The notes beneath the pieces were generated by a model, which did not search any database, had not been told where the DNA came from, and saw nothing but the letters and a program-made list of their open reading frames with translations. Below, piece after piece: positions 20,404 to 31,343 of a stretch of DNA of 64,000 bases; position 1 is the stretch's first letter, and the number at the start of each line of letters is the position of its first letter. This DNA is from Psychrobacter submarinus (GTDB lineage Bacteria; Pseudomonadota; Gammaproteobacteria; Pseudomonadales; Moraxellaceae): the NCBI RefSeq assembly GCF_904846685.1, contig NZ_CAJHBQ010000001.1, forward strand, positions 868,001 through 932,000. Direction: 5' to 3'. The translations under genes were made by a program, and so were the position numbers.

Positions 20404-21642
20404 TTATTTAGATAGATCGCGACCGCGACTGGCTTCGATCGCTAAACGTAGACCGTTTAGACGAATGAAACCTTCAGCGTCTTTTTGGTCATAAGCACCG
20501 GCGTCATCTTCAAAAGTGGCGATCTTTTCGTCAAATAGTGAATCATCTGATTTACGGCCAACGACGCTCACGCAGCCTTTGTACAGCTTCACACGTACCG
20601 TACCGTTGACATACTCTTGCGACTTGTCGATAAGCTCCTGTAGCATAAGACGCTCAGGGCTGAACCAATAACCGTTATAGATAATCTTGGCATAGCGTGG
20701 CATGATCTCATCTTTTAGATGTGCCGCTTCCCGATCTAGTGTCAAAGACTCAATGCCGCGATGCGCTTTTAGCATGATAGTACCAGCTGGCGTCTCATAG
20801 CAGCCACGCGACTTCATACCGACGTAACGGTTTTCAACGATATCTAAACGACCAATACCATGTTTGCCGCCAAGCTCATTGAGCTTAATCATCACCTCAT
20901 AAGGCTTGAGCGCTTCGCCATCAATAGCAACGAGATCGCCTTTATTGTATTCAAGCTCTAGATATTGCGGCTCATCAGGCGCCTCTTCTGGGCTCACTGA
21001 CCAGCGCCACATATCCTCTTCTGCTTCCATGTATGGATCTTCTAATATACCGCCTTCATAGGAGATATGCAGTAAGTTTGCGTCCATAGAGTATGGAGAT
21101 TTTTTCTTATTACCAGCGTAATCGATTGCGATATCATGCTCTTCAGCATATTTCATCAAGCTCTCACGGCTTGATAAATCCCACTCACGCCAAGGCGCGA
21201 TAGTGACAATATCAGGAGACAAAGCGACCGCGCCTAGCTCAAAACGCACTTGATCATTGCCTTTACCGGTGGCACCGTGACTGATGGCATCAGCATCGTG
21301 TTCTTTAGCAATCTCAACCAAACGCTTGGCGATAAGCGGACGAGCGATAGACGTGCCAAGTAAGTACTCGCCTTCGTAGATGGCATTAGCGCGGAACATT
21401 GGATAAACATAATCACGAGCGAACTCTTCACGCAAGTCTTCGATATAGATATCTTTGATGCCCATCGCTTCAGCTTTGGCACGCGCAGGCTCAACTTCTT
21501 CGCCCTGACCGATATCGGCGGTAAAGGTGATGACTTCTGCATCATAGGTTTCTTGCAGCCATTTGGCAATGATGGACGTATCAAGACCACCTGAATAGGC
21601 TAAGACGATTTTATTGATATTTTTTGGATCAAGTTGCGCCAT
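20404..21642 (-). CDS. argG: Argininosuccinate synthase
   Basis: Ligates citrulline and aspartate with ATP in the penultimate step of arginine synthesis. 412 residues, type I family length. The PP-loop is [15 protein letters not shown] near the start; [29 protein letters not shown] and [15 protein letters not shown] follow in order. The ATG at 21642 is preceded by AGGAGT. The upstream gap of 333 bp is shared with the divergent pyrC. Confidence 0.97.
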   Translation of the reverse strand: MAQLDPKNINKIVLAYSGGLDTSIIAKWLQETYDAEVITFTADIGQGEEVEPARAKAEAMGIKDIYIEDLREEFARDYVYPMFRANAIYEGEYLLGTSIARPLIAKRLVEIAKEHDADAISHGATGKGNDQVRFELGAVALSPDIVTIAPWREWDLSSRESLMKYAEEHDIAIDYAGNKKKSPYSMDANLLHISYEGGILEDPYMEAEEDMWRWSVSPEEAPDEPQYLELEYNKGDLVAIDGEALKPYEVMIKLNELGGKHGIGRLDIVENRYVGMKSRGCYETPAGTIMLKAHRGIESLTLDREAAHLKDEIMPRYAKIIYNGYWFSPERLMLQELIDKSQEYVNGTVRVKLYKGCVSVVGRKSDDSLFDEKIATFEDDAGAYDQKDAEGFIRLNGLRLAIEASRGRDLSK

Positions 21643-21873
21643 AAATAACTCCTGTCAGTATAATGAGCGGTAAGTAAATATAATTAGTGATAAATAATAT
21701 AAAAAAACACGAACAAAGATGAAAACTGAGTCAAAAATAGATTCCATCTCCAGTGTACATCATATTTGCTATAGGCAAAAGACTAACAGCGCGCGCAGCT
21801 TAAATCATCAGGCTAAGCAGTCCCCAGTTCGACTGCCTTTGCCAATAATTATGTAGAGATGTGCAGCCACATA

Positions 21874-21902
21874 TTCAGTCAAGTCAGTAAACCTGTTATG
21901 AT
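21874..21902 (+). promoter_or_regulatory. Candidate pyrC promoter
   Basis: TTCAGT, a 17-bp spacer and TATGAT. The -10 lies only 14 bp before an upstream in-frame ATG (21916), which argues that pyrC starts at the downstream ATG (21976). The 10-mer TATGATAGCA here also occurs upstream of dps. Confidence 0.4.
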
Positions 21903-21975
21903 AGCAAAACAATAAATGTGGTTTTATCAGAGCATTTTTACGCCTTTTGTCTCATCAATTAACCTATTGAGCGCT

Positions 21976-23055
21976 ATGATTCCTATTACTGATTCGATTA
22001 CAGAGTTAACCATCCTGCAACCAGATGACTGGCATCTTCATTTACGTGATGATCAGGCGCTTGCGACGACAGTGCCGCATGCAGCGTCCAGCTTCAACCG
22101 CGTTATCTGTATGCCAAACCTCGTTCCTCCTGTCAAAAACACTAATGATGCGCGCGCTTACCGTGAGCGTATCTTACAGCAGCTACAAATCAGCGACATT
22201 CCAAAGGAGCGTAAAGCTGCCTTTGATCCACGTATGACTCTGTATATGACCGATCAGACGAGCGTACAAGATATCGAAGCTGCCGCTCAGTCCGGCATCG
22301 TACAAGCAGTCAAGCTCTATCCGGCTGGCGCTACGACCAATTCCGCTGATGGCGTCACTGATATTAATGCTCGCGCTGATATCTTTGAAGCTATGGAAAA
22401 GCACAACTTACCGCTGCTCATTCATGGCGAAGTCACTCATGACCATGTCGACATCTTTGATCGAGAAAAACGCTTTCTAGAAGAGGTCATGGGGCAAATC
22501 ATTGGTAAGTTCCCGACCCTGAAGATCGTCATGGAGCATATCACGACCAGCGACGCCGCGGACTTTGTATTGTCACAAGGCAATCATGTCGCCGCAACCA
22601 TTACTCCGCAGCATTTGATGCTCAATCGCAACCATCTATTAGTAGGCGGTATCAGACCACATTTATACTGTCTGCCTATCTTAAAGCGCGAAAGCCATCA
22701 AAAAGTATTACTAGATGTCGCCACAAGTGGTAATCCAAAATTCTTTTTGGGTACCGACTCTGCCCCGCATGCCACTCATAAAAAAGAAGCTGCGTGCGGC
22801 TGCGCTGGTTGCTATAGCTCAGAGGTGGCGCTAGCTTTATATGCCACAGCGTTTGATAGCGTCGGTAAGATTGATAAACTCGAAGGCTTCGCCAGTCGTT
22901 TTGGCGCTCAGTTCTATGGGTTAGAGCTGAACTCTGAGACAGTCACTTTGACTAAGACTCCGATGCAAGTCCCAAGCGCTTATCCTTACTTCGATGGCTC
23001 TACCCTCACTCCGCTGATGGCCGGTGAAACACTACCTTGGTCTATTAAAGCCTAA
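21976..23055 (+). CDS. pyrC: Dihydroorotase
   Basis: Zinc amidohydrolase that cyclises carbamoyl-aspartate to dihydroorotate in pyrimidine synthesis; 359 residues, class II length. The metal site [10 protein letters not shown] is at the N-terminus; the Lys expected to be carboxylated lies in [18 protein letters not shown] and the LGTDSAPH aspartate complete the site. The ATG at 21976 gives the family N-terminus; the frame is open to 21916. rnt follows at 92 bp on the same strand, as in pseudomonads. Confidence 0.95.
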   Translation: MIPITDSITELTILQPDDWHLHLRDDQALATTVPHAASSFNRVICMPNLVPPVKNTNDARAYRERILQQLQISDIPKERKAAFDPRMTLYMTDQTSVQDIEAAAQSGIVQAVKLYPAGATTNSADGVTDINARADIFEAMEKHNLPLLIHGEVTHDHVDIFDREKRFLEEVMGQIIGKFPTLKIVMEHITTSDAADFVLSQGNHVAATITPQHLMLNRNHLLVGGIRPHLYCLPILKRESHQKVLLDVATSGNPKFFLGTDSAPHATHKKEAACGCAGCYSSEVALALYATAFDSVGKIDKLEGFASRFGAQFYGLELNSETVTLTKTPMQVPSAYPYFDGSTLTPLMAGETLPWSIKA

Positions 23056-23076
23056 CGAATAGACCAGCCACCCTCA

Positions 23077-23098
23077 AGCTGCGCCAACCCGCGCAGCT
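23077..23098. other. GC-rich hairpin between pyrC and rnt
   Basis: AGCTGCGC pairs perfectly with GCGCAGCT across a 6-base loop. There is no T-run, so it is more likely an mRNA processing or stability element than a terminator. A smaller GCCG/CGGC hairpin follows at 23105-23120. Confidence 0.5.
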
Positions 23099-23147
23099 CA
23101 TTAAGCCGCCGCAAAACGGCCTCCTCACTGATGATAAAAAATTTTAG

Positions 23148-23945
23148 ATGATTATGACTATGCAAAGCGAGATAACTTCGTCCACCGAAAACTCAATGAG
23201 TACGGCAAATAAGAATAAAAGCAGCACTCCTGCAGCAGACCTAGAGGCCGTCGAGTCACCGGCACCGATGACTCTAAAAGAGCGTTTTCGTAAGTTTATG
23301 CCTGTTGTCGTCGATGTCGAAACCGCAGGCTTCAACGCTCAAACCGATGCCCTGCTTGAGATTGCTTGTATTCCGATTCTACTAAATGACGAGGGAGTAT
23401 TCTATTTAGGAGAAGCATTAAACGCGCATATTGAGCCATTTGCAGGCGCGAATCTAGAGCCCAAAGCTTTAGCGTTTACTGGTATTGATCCTAATAATCC
23501 TATGCGTAAAGCCATCGCTGAAGATGAGAAGACAGCGCTGCGTCGTATTTTTAAAGCGCTCAAAGAAGTACGCCGTGAGCAAGAGTGCCGTCAATGCGTC
23601 TTGGTCGGCCATAATGCTCATTTTGATTTAGGGTTCTTAAACGCTGCGGTACTACGTACCAATAGCAAAAACCACAGCTCTTTTCATCAGTTTTCAGTCT
23701 TTGATACGGTTACTTTATCCGCTCTAGCTTTTGGCCAGACCGTGCTGGCACGTGCGTGTAAGGCTGCAGGATTGGAGTTCGATGGTAATGACGCCCACTC
23801 AGCGCTTTATGATACGCAAAAGACTGCTGAGCTTTTTTGTCATATTCTCAACAGCTATCCGATGCTCGCTAACGCCTTGCATACTGATATGCCAGAACCA
23901 GAGCCAGACGACAAACCAGACGCTACCGATGAGCCAGAAGGCTAA
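23148..23945 (+). CDS. rnt: Ribonuclease T
   Basis: 3'-5' exoribonuclease of the DEDDh family that trims tRNA and other stable RNA 3' ends. ExoI is VVVDVETAGFNAQTDALLEI, ExoII is VGHNAHFDLGFLN, and ExoIII is DAHSALYDTQKTAELF with its His and Asp. An N-terminal extension of about 40 residues, Ser/Thr/Lys-rich, and an acidic Asp/Pro-rich C-terminal tail flank the catalytic core. Three in-frame ATGs (23148, 23154, 23160) make the exact start uncertain. Confidence 0.93.
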   Translation: MIMTMQSEITSSTENSMSTANKNKSSTPAADLEAVESPAPMTLKERFRKFMPVVVDVETAGFNAQTDALLEIACIPILLNDEGVFYLGEALNAHIEPFAGANLEPKALAFTGIDPNNPMRKAIAEDEKTALRRIFKALKEVRREQECRQCVLVGHNAHFDLGFLNAAVLRTNSKNHSSFHQFSVFDTVTLSALAFGQTVLARACKAAGLEFDGNDAHSALYDTQKTAELFCHILNSYPMLANALHTDMPEPEPDDKPDATDEPEG

Positions 23946-24058
23946 TAAAACTGCTACAAGGGGTTGAATAGCATTTGTAATCTTTAGCTGACTTCGCTTG
24001 CTCGTCAGATGCAATTATGCGTATGATGAGTAACAGAGGCCATTAAAAGGATTTTGCT

Positions 24059-24256
24059 ATGGACCCACAAACAAAATTATGGGCGACCATTCTAGGTTAT
24101 ATGATTTTGGCAATAACGATTAGTGCTTGTACTTCTTTATGGATTCGCCATCATTTAAAGAAGAATAATCTACATCCTCGCCGAGCACTAAAAAAAAGAT
24201 ATTTAACCCTCAAAAAACGTAGAAAAAAGCTTGACAGTAAGCACAGACGCTATTAA
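24059..24256 (+). CDS. Small membrane protein with basic tail
   Basis: 65 residues: one predicted transmembrane helix (about 8-29) and a strongly basic C-terminal half (many K/R). An AAAGGA ribosome site stands 7 bp before the ATG. It sits just before tRNA-Glu. No family is recognised. The topology suggests a cytoplasmic basic tail that could touch RNA or phospholipid; this is inference. Confidence 0.65.
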   Translation: MDPQTKLWATILGYMILAITISACTSLWIRHHLKKNNLHPRRALKKRYLTLKKRRKKLDSKHRRY

Positions 24257-24308
24257 AATGTGCACCACTTCAGCATAAACGGTGAAAGCAGCTGAAGCGT
24301 ATGACCTA

Positions 24309-24384
24309 GTCCCCATCGTCTAGAGGCCTAGGACACCGCCCTTTCACGGCGGTAACGGGGGTTCGAATCCCCCTGGGGACGCCA
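24309..24384 (+). tRNA. tRNA-Glu (UUC)
   Basis: 76-nt cloverleaf: acceptor GTCCCCA pairs with TGGGGAC, the anticodon loop CTTTCAC carries TTC (24343-24345), the T arm has GGTTCGAATCC, and the gene encodes the 3' GCCA end. It is nearly identical to the E. coli tRNA-Glu gene. Confidence 0.98.
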
Positions 24385-24422
24385 TATTTTAAAATACTTA
24401 TTTTTAGTAATAAGCATTTTTG

Positions 24423-24460
24423 AAACCTTCAAAGTCTATTAGATTTTGAAGGTTTTTTTA
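24423..24460 (+). terminator. Terminator of tRNA-Glu
   Basis: AACCTTCAAA pairs with TTTGAAGGTT, followed by seven T, 40 bp after the tRNA. Confidence 0.88.
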
Positions 24461-24582
24461 TGCTTAAAAATTAATATCCTTTCTATCCTGAGTCTAAGTG
24501 CCCCTTAGTCCAAGTGCCATGCAATTCTCAATGGTCAGCAGCTCAGTACTCACAAAAGCTATTAAATTCTAAAGCTTAAAGC

Positions 24583-24615
24583 AAAAAACCAGCCAACGCG
24601 CGACGTTAGCTGGTT
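24583..24615 (-). terminator. Terminator of the BLUF gene
   Basis: On the minus strand AACCAGCTAACG pairs with CGTTGGCTGGTT, followed by TTTT, 48 bp after the BLUF stop codon. Confidence 0.8.
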
Positions 24616-24662
24616 TTATAAGGGTGTTATTAGACTAGGTTATGGAATTTTGGATATTATCT

Positions 24663-25283
24663 TTATAGCTTATCTGACAACATAAACCATAATAAAGCCA
24701 AAACAATCAGTATCCCTAATACGCTTTGAATAAGGAAAAAGGCTTGATGCTGGCCGACAACCTTATTTAAAGTGACACCTAGTGCACTATACTTAATAGG
24801 CTGAGTGTCGATTTTGTCCTCTATTTCTTGATATTCGTAGTAGCCTTGTAGGATTTCTAACAACTTCGCCCAATCATTAGAAGTCCATTCATAAGGCTTG
24901 AACGGTAGAAATACTTTTACTTTAGGATCTTTAAGCATCCAGCGCTCAAGGATGATTGAGCGTAACGACCAGCCAGTAAAACGGCGCTCAGTAATGGCCG
25001 AAAACGCTAAAGTCTGTATATCCTTGTGTCTATTGTCTTTTAAGATGCGGTTTTTGAGATTCGTTAAAGCCTGCTCTGAGCCTTCGATATACTGAAAAAA
25101 ATAGCCATTGCCATAGCAAAGAATACCCGAGATATTTTCAGCTTTATTATGTGCAATTGAGACTTCAGCAATATCGTTGAGGGTACTCGCGCCAGATAGC
25201 CCTATAGAAGTAATACGACTAATATAGATGAATTGGTAGAGATCAGTTGTGTCTGAGCGTCTTACTGCATTGAGCTTTGACAA
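24663..25283 (-). CDS. BLUF blue-light sensor with C-terminal membrane anchor
   Basis: 206 residues. The flavin-binding BLUF domain (about 14-110) has the key residues Y20 (FIYISR), N46 (AHNKAEN) and Q64 (YFFQYIEG), and the DNRH segment. The usual W-x-M reads W105-S-L107, so the Met of the switching strand is Leu. After ~70 residues a hydrophobic helix (about 182-203) ends the protein, suggesting a membrane-tethered photoreceptor. No output enzyme is fused. An AAGGAGAATC ribosome site precedes the ATG. Confidence 0.9.
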   Translation of the reverse strand: MSKLNAVRRSDTTDLYQFIYISRITSIGLSGASTLNDIAEVSIAHNKAENISGILCYGNGYFFQYIEGSEQALTNLKNRILKDNRHKDIQTLAFSAITERRFTGWSLRSIILERWMLKDPKVKVFLPFKPYEWTSNDWAKLLEILQGYYEYQEIEDKIDTQPIKYSALGVTLNKVVGQHQAFFLIQSVLGILIVLALLWFMLSDKL

Positions 25284-25696
25284 TTAGATTCTCCTTATTA
25301 TGGTATAAACCTATAATTGAGTGGCCAGTCTATTAATAAACAAATGCTTGTATTTATGATTGTAAAATCCTAGCAAGATTAATTAGGACTGTAATGCACT
25401 ATTATATATATTATAAGTTTTTTAGTGTAATTGTATAAACTTAGTTACATCATAGGCTCTTATGGTCAACAAAGCAAACAAACTCTGCTGTAAGCGCTAA
25501 ATAATTGTAATTGAGAGGATTTTGATAGTTTTTGGAGACAAAAACAAAGAGGAGCGGACTACTGGCTCTGAGAGGAAAAAGGTTATTGTCTAACTTAGCT
25601 GCTTTATACGTATTATTTTTGAAATATAAATATATTTTATTACTATATAAAATGACTGTCTTTTACTATATTTGAGAACTTTTGTTTGTTTTATCT
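25284..25696. other. AT-rich gap between ispD and the BLUF gene
   Basis: About 410 bp, very AT-rich around 25610-25680. It must hold the BLUF promoter. No convincing gene, repeat or terminator was seen. Confidence 0.5.
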
Positions 25697-26446
25697 TCAA
25701 GGTGCTTGGGCGGTTAGAATAGCAGCTAGCACTATTGCGTCATCAGGAAAGGTTAATTTTATATTTTGGCGACTACCCGTTACTAAGCGAATAGGCAACT
25801 CTAAATACTCAAAGGCGCTCGCTTCATCAGTGATATGTAACTGATGTTCGTTAATATAGTCTAGTAGGTGGCTCAGCTCCCCGACGCGAAAGACCTGCGG
25901 CGTCTGTGCTTGCCACATGTGCTGACGGTTAACGGTAGTTTTTATATAATCGTTACCATTAGTACAATGGTCATTATGATCATCGAGCTGCTTTGCAGGT
26001 AGCGCTGTAGATAGCTTCAAGGTATCAGCGACGGGAGCCGCTAAGATCGCGCCATAAGGTTCAGACATGGCGGCTGTAATAACGCTATCAATGTCTTCAG
26101 TAGGCACAGCTGGACGGGCGGCATCGTGGATTAAGACGAGATCGCTTTTATCAGCGCCACTACCCAGAATAGCGCTGACGCCAGCGCGCACCGATTGCCA
26201 ACGCTCTGCTCCGCCTACGACATAATTCATCGGTAGCGTATATGTCAAGGTAGAGGCCACTTCATCGTCGGCTGCGATGACAAGATAACAGTGGTCTATA
26301 TAACCACTAGAGGCTAGTCGAGTCACGCTATGCTGTAATAACGTTTGCCCGTTGATTTTCGTGTACTGCTTGGCAATAGCTGCGCCAAAACGGTTGCCGC
26401 GACCGGCCGCGACAATCATAGCGTGTATATTCGGAGTAGTATTCAT
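25697..26446 (-). CDS. ispD: 2-C-methyl-D-erythritol 4-phosphate cytidylyltransferase
   Basis: Third enzyme of the MEP isoprenoid pathway; couples CTP and MEP to CDP-ME. The nucleotide-binding motif AMIVAAGRGNRFGAAIAKQY is at the N-terminus, VLIHDAARPAVP in the middle, and TDEASAFEYL near the end. An internal His/Asp/Asn-rich insertion (LDDHNDHCTNGN, ~residues 155-166) is unusual. The ATG at 26446 gives the family N-terminus; the frame is open to 26494. It lies behind ftsB, as is common in gammaproteobacteria. Confidence 0.93.
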   Translation of the reverse strand: MNTTPNIHAMIVAAGRGNRFGAAIAKQYTKINGQTLLQHSVTRLASSGYIDHCYLVIAADDEVASTLTYTLPMNYVVGGAERWQSVRAGVSAILGSGADKSDLVLIHDAARPAVPTEDIDSVITAAMSEPYGAILAAPVADTLKLSTALPAKQLDDHNDHCTNGNDYIKTTVNRQHMWQAQTPQVFRVGELSHLLDYINEHQLHITDEASAFEYLELPIRLVTGSRQNIKLTFPDDAIVLAAILTAQAP

Positions 26447-26527
26447 GATAGGGCTATCATCGATATTTAAAAGGGTGAGAAGGTGGAGATGCAAATATCA
26501 GCTGAAAGTAGCTTTGTTTTCTGATAA

Positions 26528-26842
26528 TTATGGATTATAGCGAGTATGGGTCGTAGGAGCGGTAGATATCTGAACGAAGGTTTCATTAGGCTTAATTAGT
26601 CCTAAGTCTAAGCGCGCGTGCTCTTCTACGGCTTCTAGACCTGTCTTCAAATCATGGACATCAGTGCGCAGCAGCTCATTAGCCGCTATCTGATTGTCAT
26701 TAGATTGCTGCTGCTCTTCGATCTGCGCCAACAGCTGCTTGCTAGCAACGCGGCCATTTTCACCTAGCCAATACTGATACTGTAGCCCTAAGAGTACAGC
26801 AATGGCTAAAGCTAAGAGCATGAATTGACTAAAATACTTCAT
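26528..26842 (-). CDS. ftsB: Cell division protein FtsB
   Basis: 104-residue bitopic protein: N-terminal transmembrane helix (residues 5-22), then a periplasmic coiled coil (about 32-70), then a short C-terminal region with ARLDLGLIKPNETFVQI, characteristic of FtsB. It joins FtsL and FtsQ in the divisome. It lies between eno and ispD in the conserved order; a terminator separates it from eno. Confidence 0.9.
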   Translation of the reverse strand: MKYFSQFMLLALAIAVLLGLQYQYWLGENGRVASKQLLAQIEEQQQSNDNQIAANELLRTDVHDLKTGLEAVEEHARLDLGLIKPNETFVQISTAPTTHTRYNP

Positions 26843-26866
26843 AAAAGAGCTTCACATTATGATAAT

Positions 26867-26900
26867 AAAAGGTCTCTTTCTAACCCAGTAGAAAAAGACC
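26867..26900 (-). terminator. Terminator of eno
   Basis: On the minus strand GGTCTTTTTCTA pairs with TAGAAAGAGACC (12 bp, one G-U), followed by TTTTA, 20 bp past the eno stop codon. Some readthrough to ftsB is likely because it begins only 24 bp later. Confidence 0.75.
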
Positions 26901-26919
26901 GTTTAGCGACCAAGCAGTG

Positions 26920-28257
<1,338 letters not shown>

Positions 28258-28348
28258 TCATGCCAAGTGTGTGGGATAAAAAAGGGAAAGTATAATGAGC
28301 TTTGATAGTTGGCATCATAGCATAAATTCGATTAAATTTTCTGGCACT

Positions 28349-30715
28349 TTATTTAGCTTCAGCTAGTTTTTTAGGACTTGAAACTCGTGTTGTGTCATCC
28401 AGCTCGACTTGGGTTTTAAACCGCGTTAGGCGTAGCGCGTTCATTAATACAGAGATAGAGCTTAGCGCCATCGCTGCCGCTGCAATCATAGGATTTAAAA
28501 AACCGAAAGCTGCAAGCGGAATACCTAGGCAGTTATAGATAAAAGCAAAGAATAGATTTTGCTTGATGTTACGCAGTGTGGCGCTGGCAATTTTTTGCGC
28601 CGCATCGATGTGCATCAAGGACTCACCCATCAAGCGCGCGGAAGCACTGTGCTGCGCGACATCTGTACCCTCAAACATGGCGAAGCTTGCATCAGCGGTT
28701 GCCATAGCAGGAGCGTCATTCACCCCATCGCCTGCCATCGCAACCTTGTGGCCTGCGGTTTGTAATTTAGCAATTTGACTGGCCTTATCTCGCGGGCTCA
28801 TGCGACCATAAGCCTCATCAATACCCAGCTGCCAAGCCACATGATCGACCACAGATTGCTTGTCGCCACTCATTAAGATGACTTTGAGTCCGGCCTCTTG
28901 TAGGGCACTAATCGCTTGCGGGGTATCTGCTTTTAGATCATCTGCTAAGGCAAAAGCGCCGAGCGGCTCATCATTGATACTCACGGCGACTGTACTAGCA
29001 ATTTGCCAAACTTTTGGCATCAGTCTAGGCAGCTTTAAACTCGCAAACTCAGCGATACCGACTTTGACTATCCCTAAACCTTCGATAGTCGCCTGAATAC
29101 CTGCGCCTTTGACTACATTTATATCTGTTACGGGCATGAGCTGTAATTGGCGTGCGCTCGCCTCATTGATGAGCGCCGTCGCTAGCGGATGGCTAGCATG
29201 TGCCTCAACGCTAGCGGCAAGCTGCAATACATCGTCAGCCACTATCGATTTATCGACCATCATCTGATCAACGATAGCCGGTTTTCCAAGGGTTAACGTC
29301 CCTGTCTTATCAAGTACGACCGTATCAATATGACCTGCCGCCTCAAGGCTTTGCGCATCTTTGAACCAGACGCCATGCCTTGCTGCTACTCCCATGCCCG
29401 CCATAATCGCGGCAGGCGTTGCCAGCCCTAGCGCACAAGGGCAAGCAATTACTAATACCGACACCGCATGCATAAGCGCCGTATCGACCATCCCTGTCAG
29501 CCACCAAGTGATGGCAAAGGTAATAATAGCAATAGCTATCACCACCGGCACAAAGATAGCGGTCACTCTATCAGCAAGGCGAGCCAAATCTGCTTTGGAG
29601 CCCTGCGCATCGCTCAGCGCTTGTACCATGTCGCCAAGCTTGGTATCACGGCCTTTAGCACCAACTCGGTATAATAAACTGCCGTTCTCGACCAAAGCCC
29701 CTGCTAACAGCTCATCACCCACTTCTTTTTTTATTGGTACCGACTCGCCTGTTAGATGACTCTCCTCACACCAGCCGCTGCCCTCAATCACTGTGCCATC
29801 GGTAGCAACGCGGCTGCCTTGTTTGGCGCGTAAGATATCGCCCATCTTCACCTCAGCTAGCGGCAGCGCTTGAAAACTGCCATCCGCCTGCTGTAGCTCG
29901 ACCTCATCTGGTGTCAAAGATAGCAGTAAATCAATGCTATTCAAGCTGTGCTTTTTGGTACGCTCTTCTAGATATTTGCCGGTGCGCACAAAGGCGATGA
30001 CCATCACCCCCGCTTCAAAATAAACGCCTAGACTCTCCGCGCCATGACCGCTAGCATGTCCGCTTTGTAGTAAACTATTTAACGTACCATCGCCGTGCGT
30101 CAGCCATAGATAAGTGGAGTAGCCCCAAATGGCCAAGGTGCCGATGACCACAAGTACATCCATATTAGCCAAACCGCCTTTGATCGAGGCCCAAGCGCTA
30201 CTATAAAACGGCAGCGCTAAACCAAACTGGACGATAGTTGCGAGTATGAACTGTATCCAAACCGGCGGCATCCACGCCATACCTTGGCCGGTTAGCATAC
30301 CTGCCATACCGACCAAAAAAGGCATCAAGCACACCCAAAGGGCAATTAAGCGCCAAGGCCATTTAGTCGCGGTATCTTCATCAGTTTTGGCAAATAAGCT
30401 ATCGCCTGCCTGCAAATTGGCGACAAAGCCAGTCTTATTGACCCATTCTGCGATTTGCTCAGGCGTAGTTTGTTCAGGATTATAATCAACGTTCGCCGTC
30501 TCGCCGGCAAAGTTGACATTGACCTTATAAACCTCATCCTTTTTATTCAGCACCTTCTCGATCCTAGAAGCACAGGCCTGACACGACATGCCGTCAATCG
30601 CTAGCTGTAGATGAGCGCGCTCTGGCTGCAAGGCCGTATTGGCCTGAATATCAGTATCTACTTCGTAAGATTCGTCAGTAGCGGTGCGGGAATAATCAGT
30701 CATGGGAGCACTCAT
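28349..30715 (-). CDS. copA: Copper-exporting P1B-type ATPase
   Basis: 788 residues. One N-terminal HMA domain (about 35-100) with the metal site GMSCQACASR, then about eight transmembrane helices. The ion-binding CPC is in IACPCALGLATPA, the phosphorylated Asp in VLDKTGTLTLGKP, HP in ASHPLA and the hinge in MAGDGVNDAPAMA. The CPC motif and single HMA indicate Cu+ export. Between copA and the copZ-like gene upstream is a terminator, so it likely has its own promoter. A copper-responsive operator could not be identified. Confidence 0.94.
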   Translation of the reverse strand: MSAPMTDYSRTATDESYEVDTDIQANTALQPERAHLQLAIDGMSCQACASRIEKVLNKKDEVYKVNVNFAGETANVDYNPEQTTPEQIAEWVNKTGFVANLQAGDSLFAKTDEDTATKWPWRLIALWVCLMPFLVGMAGMLTGQGMAWMPPVWIQFILATIVQFGLALPFYSSAWASIKGGLANMDVLVVIGTLAIWGYSTYLWLTHGDGTLNSLLQSGHASGHGAESLGVYFEAGVMVIAFVRTGKYLEERTKKHSLNSIDLLLSLTPDEVELQQADGSFQALPLAEVKMGDILRAKQGSRVATDGTVIEGSGWCEESHLTGESVPIKKEVGDELLAGALVENGSLLYRVGAKGRDTKLGDMVQALSDAQGSKADLARLADRVTAIFVPVVIAIAIITFAITWWLTGMVDTALMHAVSVLVIACPCALGLATPAAIMAGMGVAARHGVWFKDAQSLEAAGHIDTVVLDKTGTLTLGKPAIVDQMMVDKSIVADDVLQLAASVEAHASHPLATALINEASARQLQLMPVTDINVVKGAGIQATIEGLGIVKVGIAEFASLKLPRLMPKVWQIASTVAVSINDEPLGAFALADDLKADTPQAISALQEAGLKVILMSGDKQSVVDHVAWQLGIDEAYGRMSPRDKASQIAKLQTAGHKVAMAGDGVNDAPAMATADASFAMFEGTDVAQHSASARLMGESLMHIDAAQKIASATLRNIKQNLFFAFIYNCLGIPLAAFGFLNPMIAAAAMALSSISVLMNALRLTRFKTQVELDDTTRVSSPKKLAEAK

Positions 30716-30866
30716 TTAGCGATAATTAAAGAATAAGTATATTATAGTAGTTATAAGATTAGGCTTTACAGACGGTTTTCAAGTGACATTGACCGGTTGA
30801 GTACTGTCAGTCGTTTAAACCAAGCGCTTACAGCGATTTGATTCGAGCTATAAAACAGTGAGCTAC

Positions 30867-30897
30867 AAAAAAAACCAGTCATTTAAAATAACTGGTT
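30867..30897 (-). terminator. Terminator of the copZ-like gene
   Basis: On the minus strand AACCAGT pairs with ACTGGTT and is followed by eight T, 23 bp after the chaperone stop codon. Confidence 0.8.
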
Positions 30898-30919
30898 CTG
30901 CTAGCAATTAAAGGGATAC

Positions 30920-31144
30920 TTATGAATTAGCGACGCTGGCATCAAACCCTGCATCGTCGATGGCAGTGGCGATTTTTTCTGCACTAGTTTTTGCGTCATC
31001 AAAAGTAACCGTAGCCTGATTATCTGCTAAATCAACCGCGATACTGATAACGCCATCCATACCAACGGTAGCGCCATGCACACTATCTACACACTTCTCA
31101 CAAGTCATACCGTCGACTTTTATAATTCTCGTTTGATTTGCCAT
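30920..31144 (-). CDS. copZ: HMA-domain copper chaperone (CopZ type)
   Basis: 74 residues, a single heavy-metal-associated domain. The metal loop is VDGMTCEKCVDSV; the rest follows the beta-alpha-beta-beta-alpha-beta pattern, ending AIDDAGFDASV. It most likely delivers Cu+ to the CopA encoded next downstream. An AAGGAG ribosome site precedes the ATG. Confidence 0.88.
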   Translation of the reverse strand: MANQTRIIKVDGMTCEKCVDSVHGATVGMDGVISIAVDLADNQATVTFDDAKTSAEKIATAIDDAGFDASVANS

Positions 31145-31343
31145 ATTCGGCTCCTTATTATTATCTATGAGTTATTGTTCATGAGTTAACTGCTCACTAT
31201 TAGTGATTATAAATAATGAGTAGCTGCTATATACGGTAAGATATATTGGTGCTAACAACAAGGGTGTTTGGTTAACACTTTATTAGTGTCTGTTAAGTTG
31301 TCACTTACGATAAATAAAGTCCGCTCTATGTATTTATAAACCA

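Noticed and set aside
28559..29759. Several plus-strand open frames opposite copA
   Set aside because: They are shadows of a well-conserved P-type ATPase and have no ribosome sites or recognisable products.
30716..30919. CueR-type operator before copA
   Set aside because: A TTGACCGGTTGA palindrome occurs, but no MerR-like dyad with 19-20 bp promoter spacing could be found.
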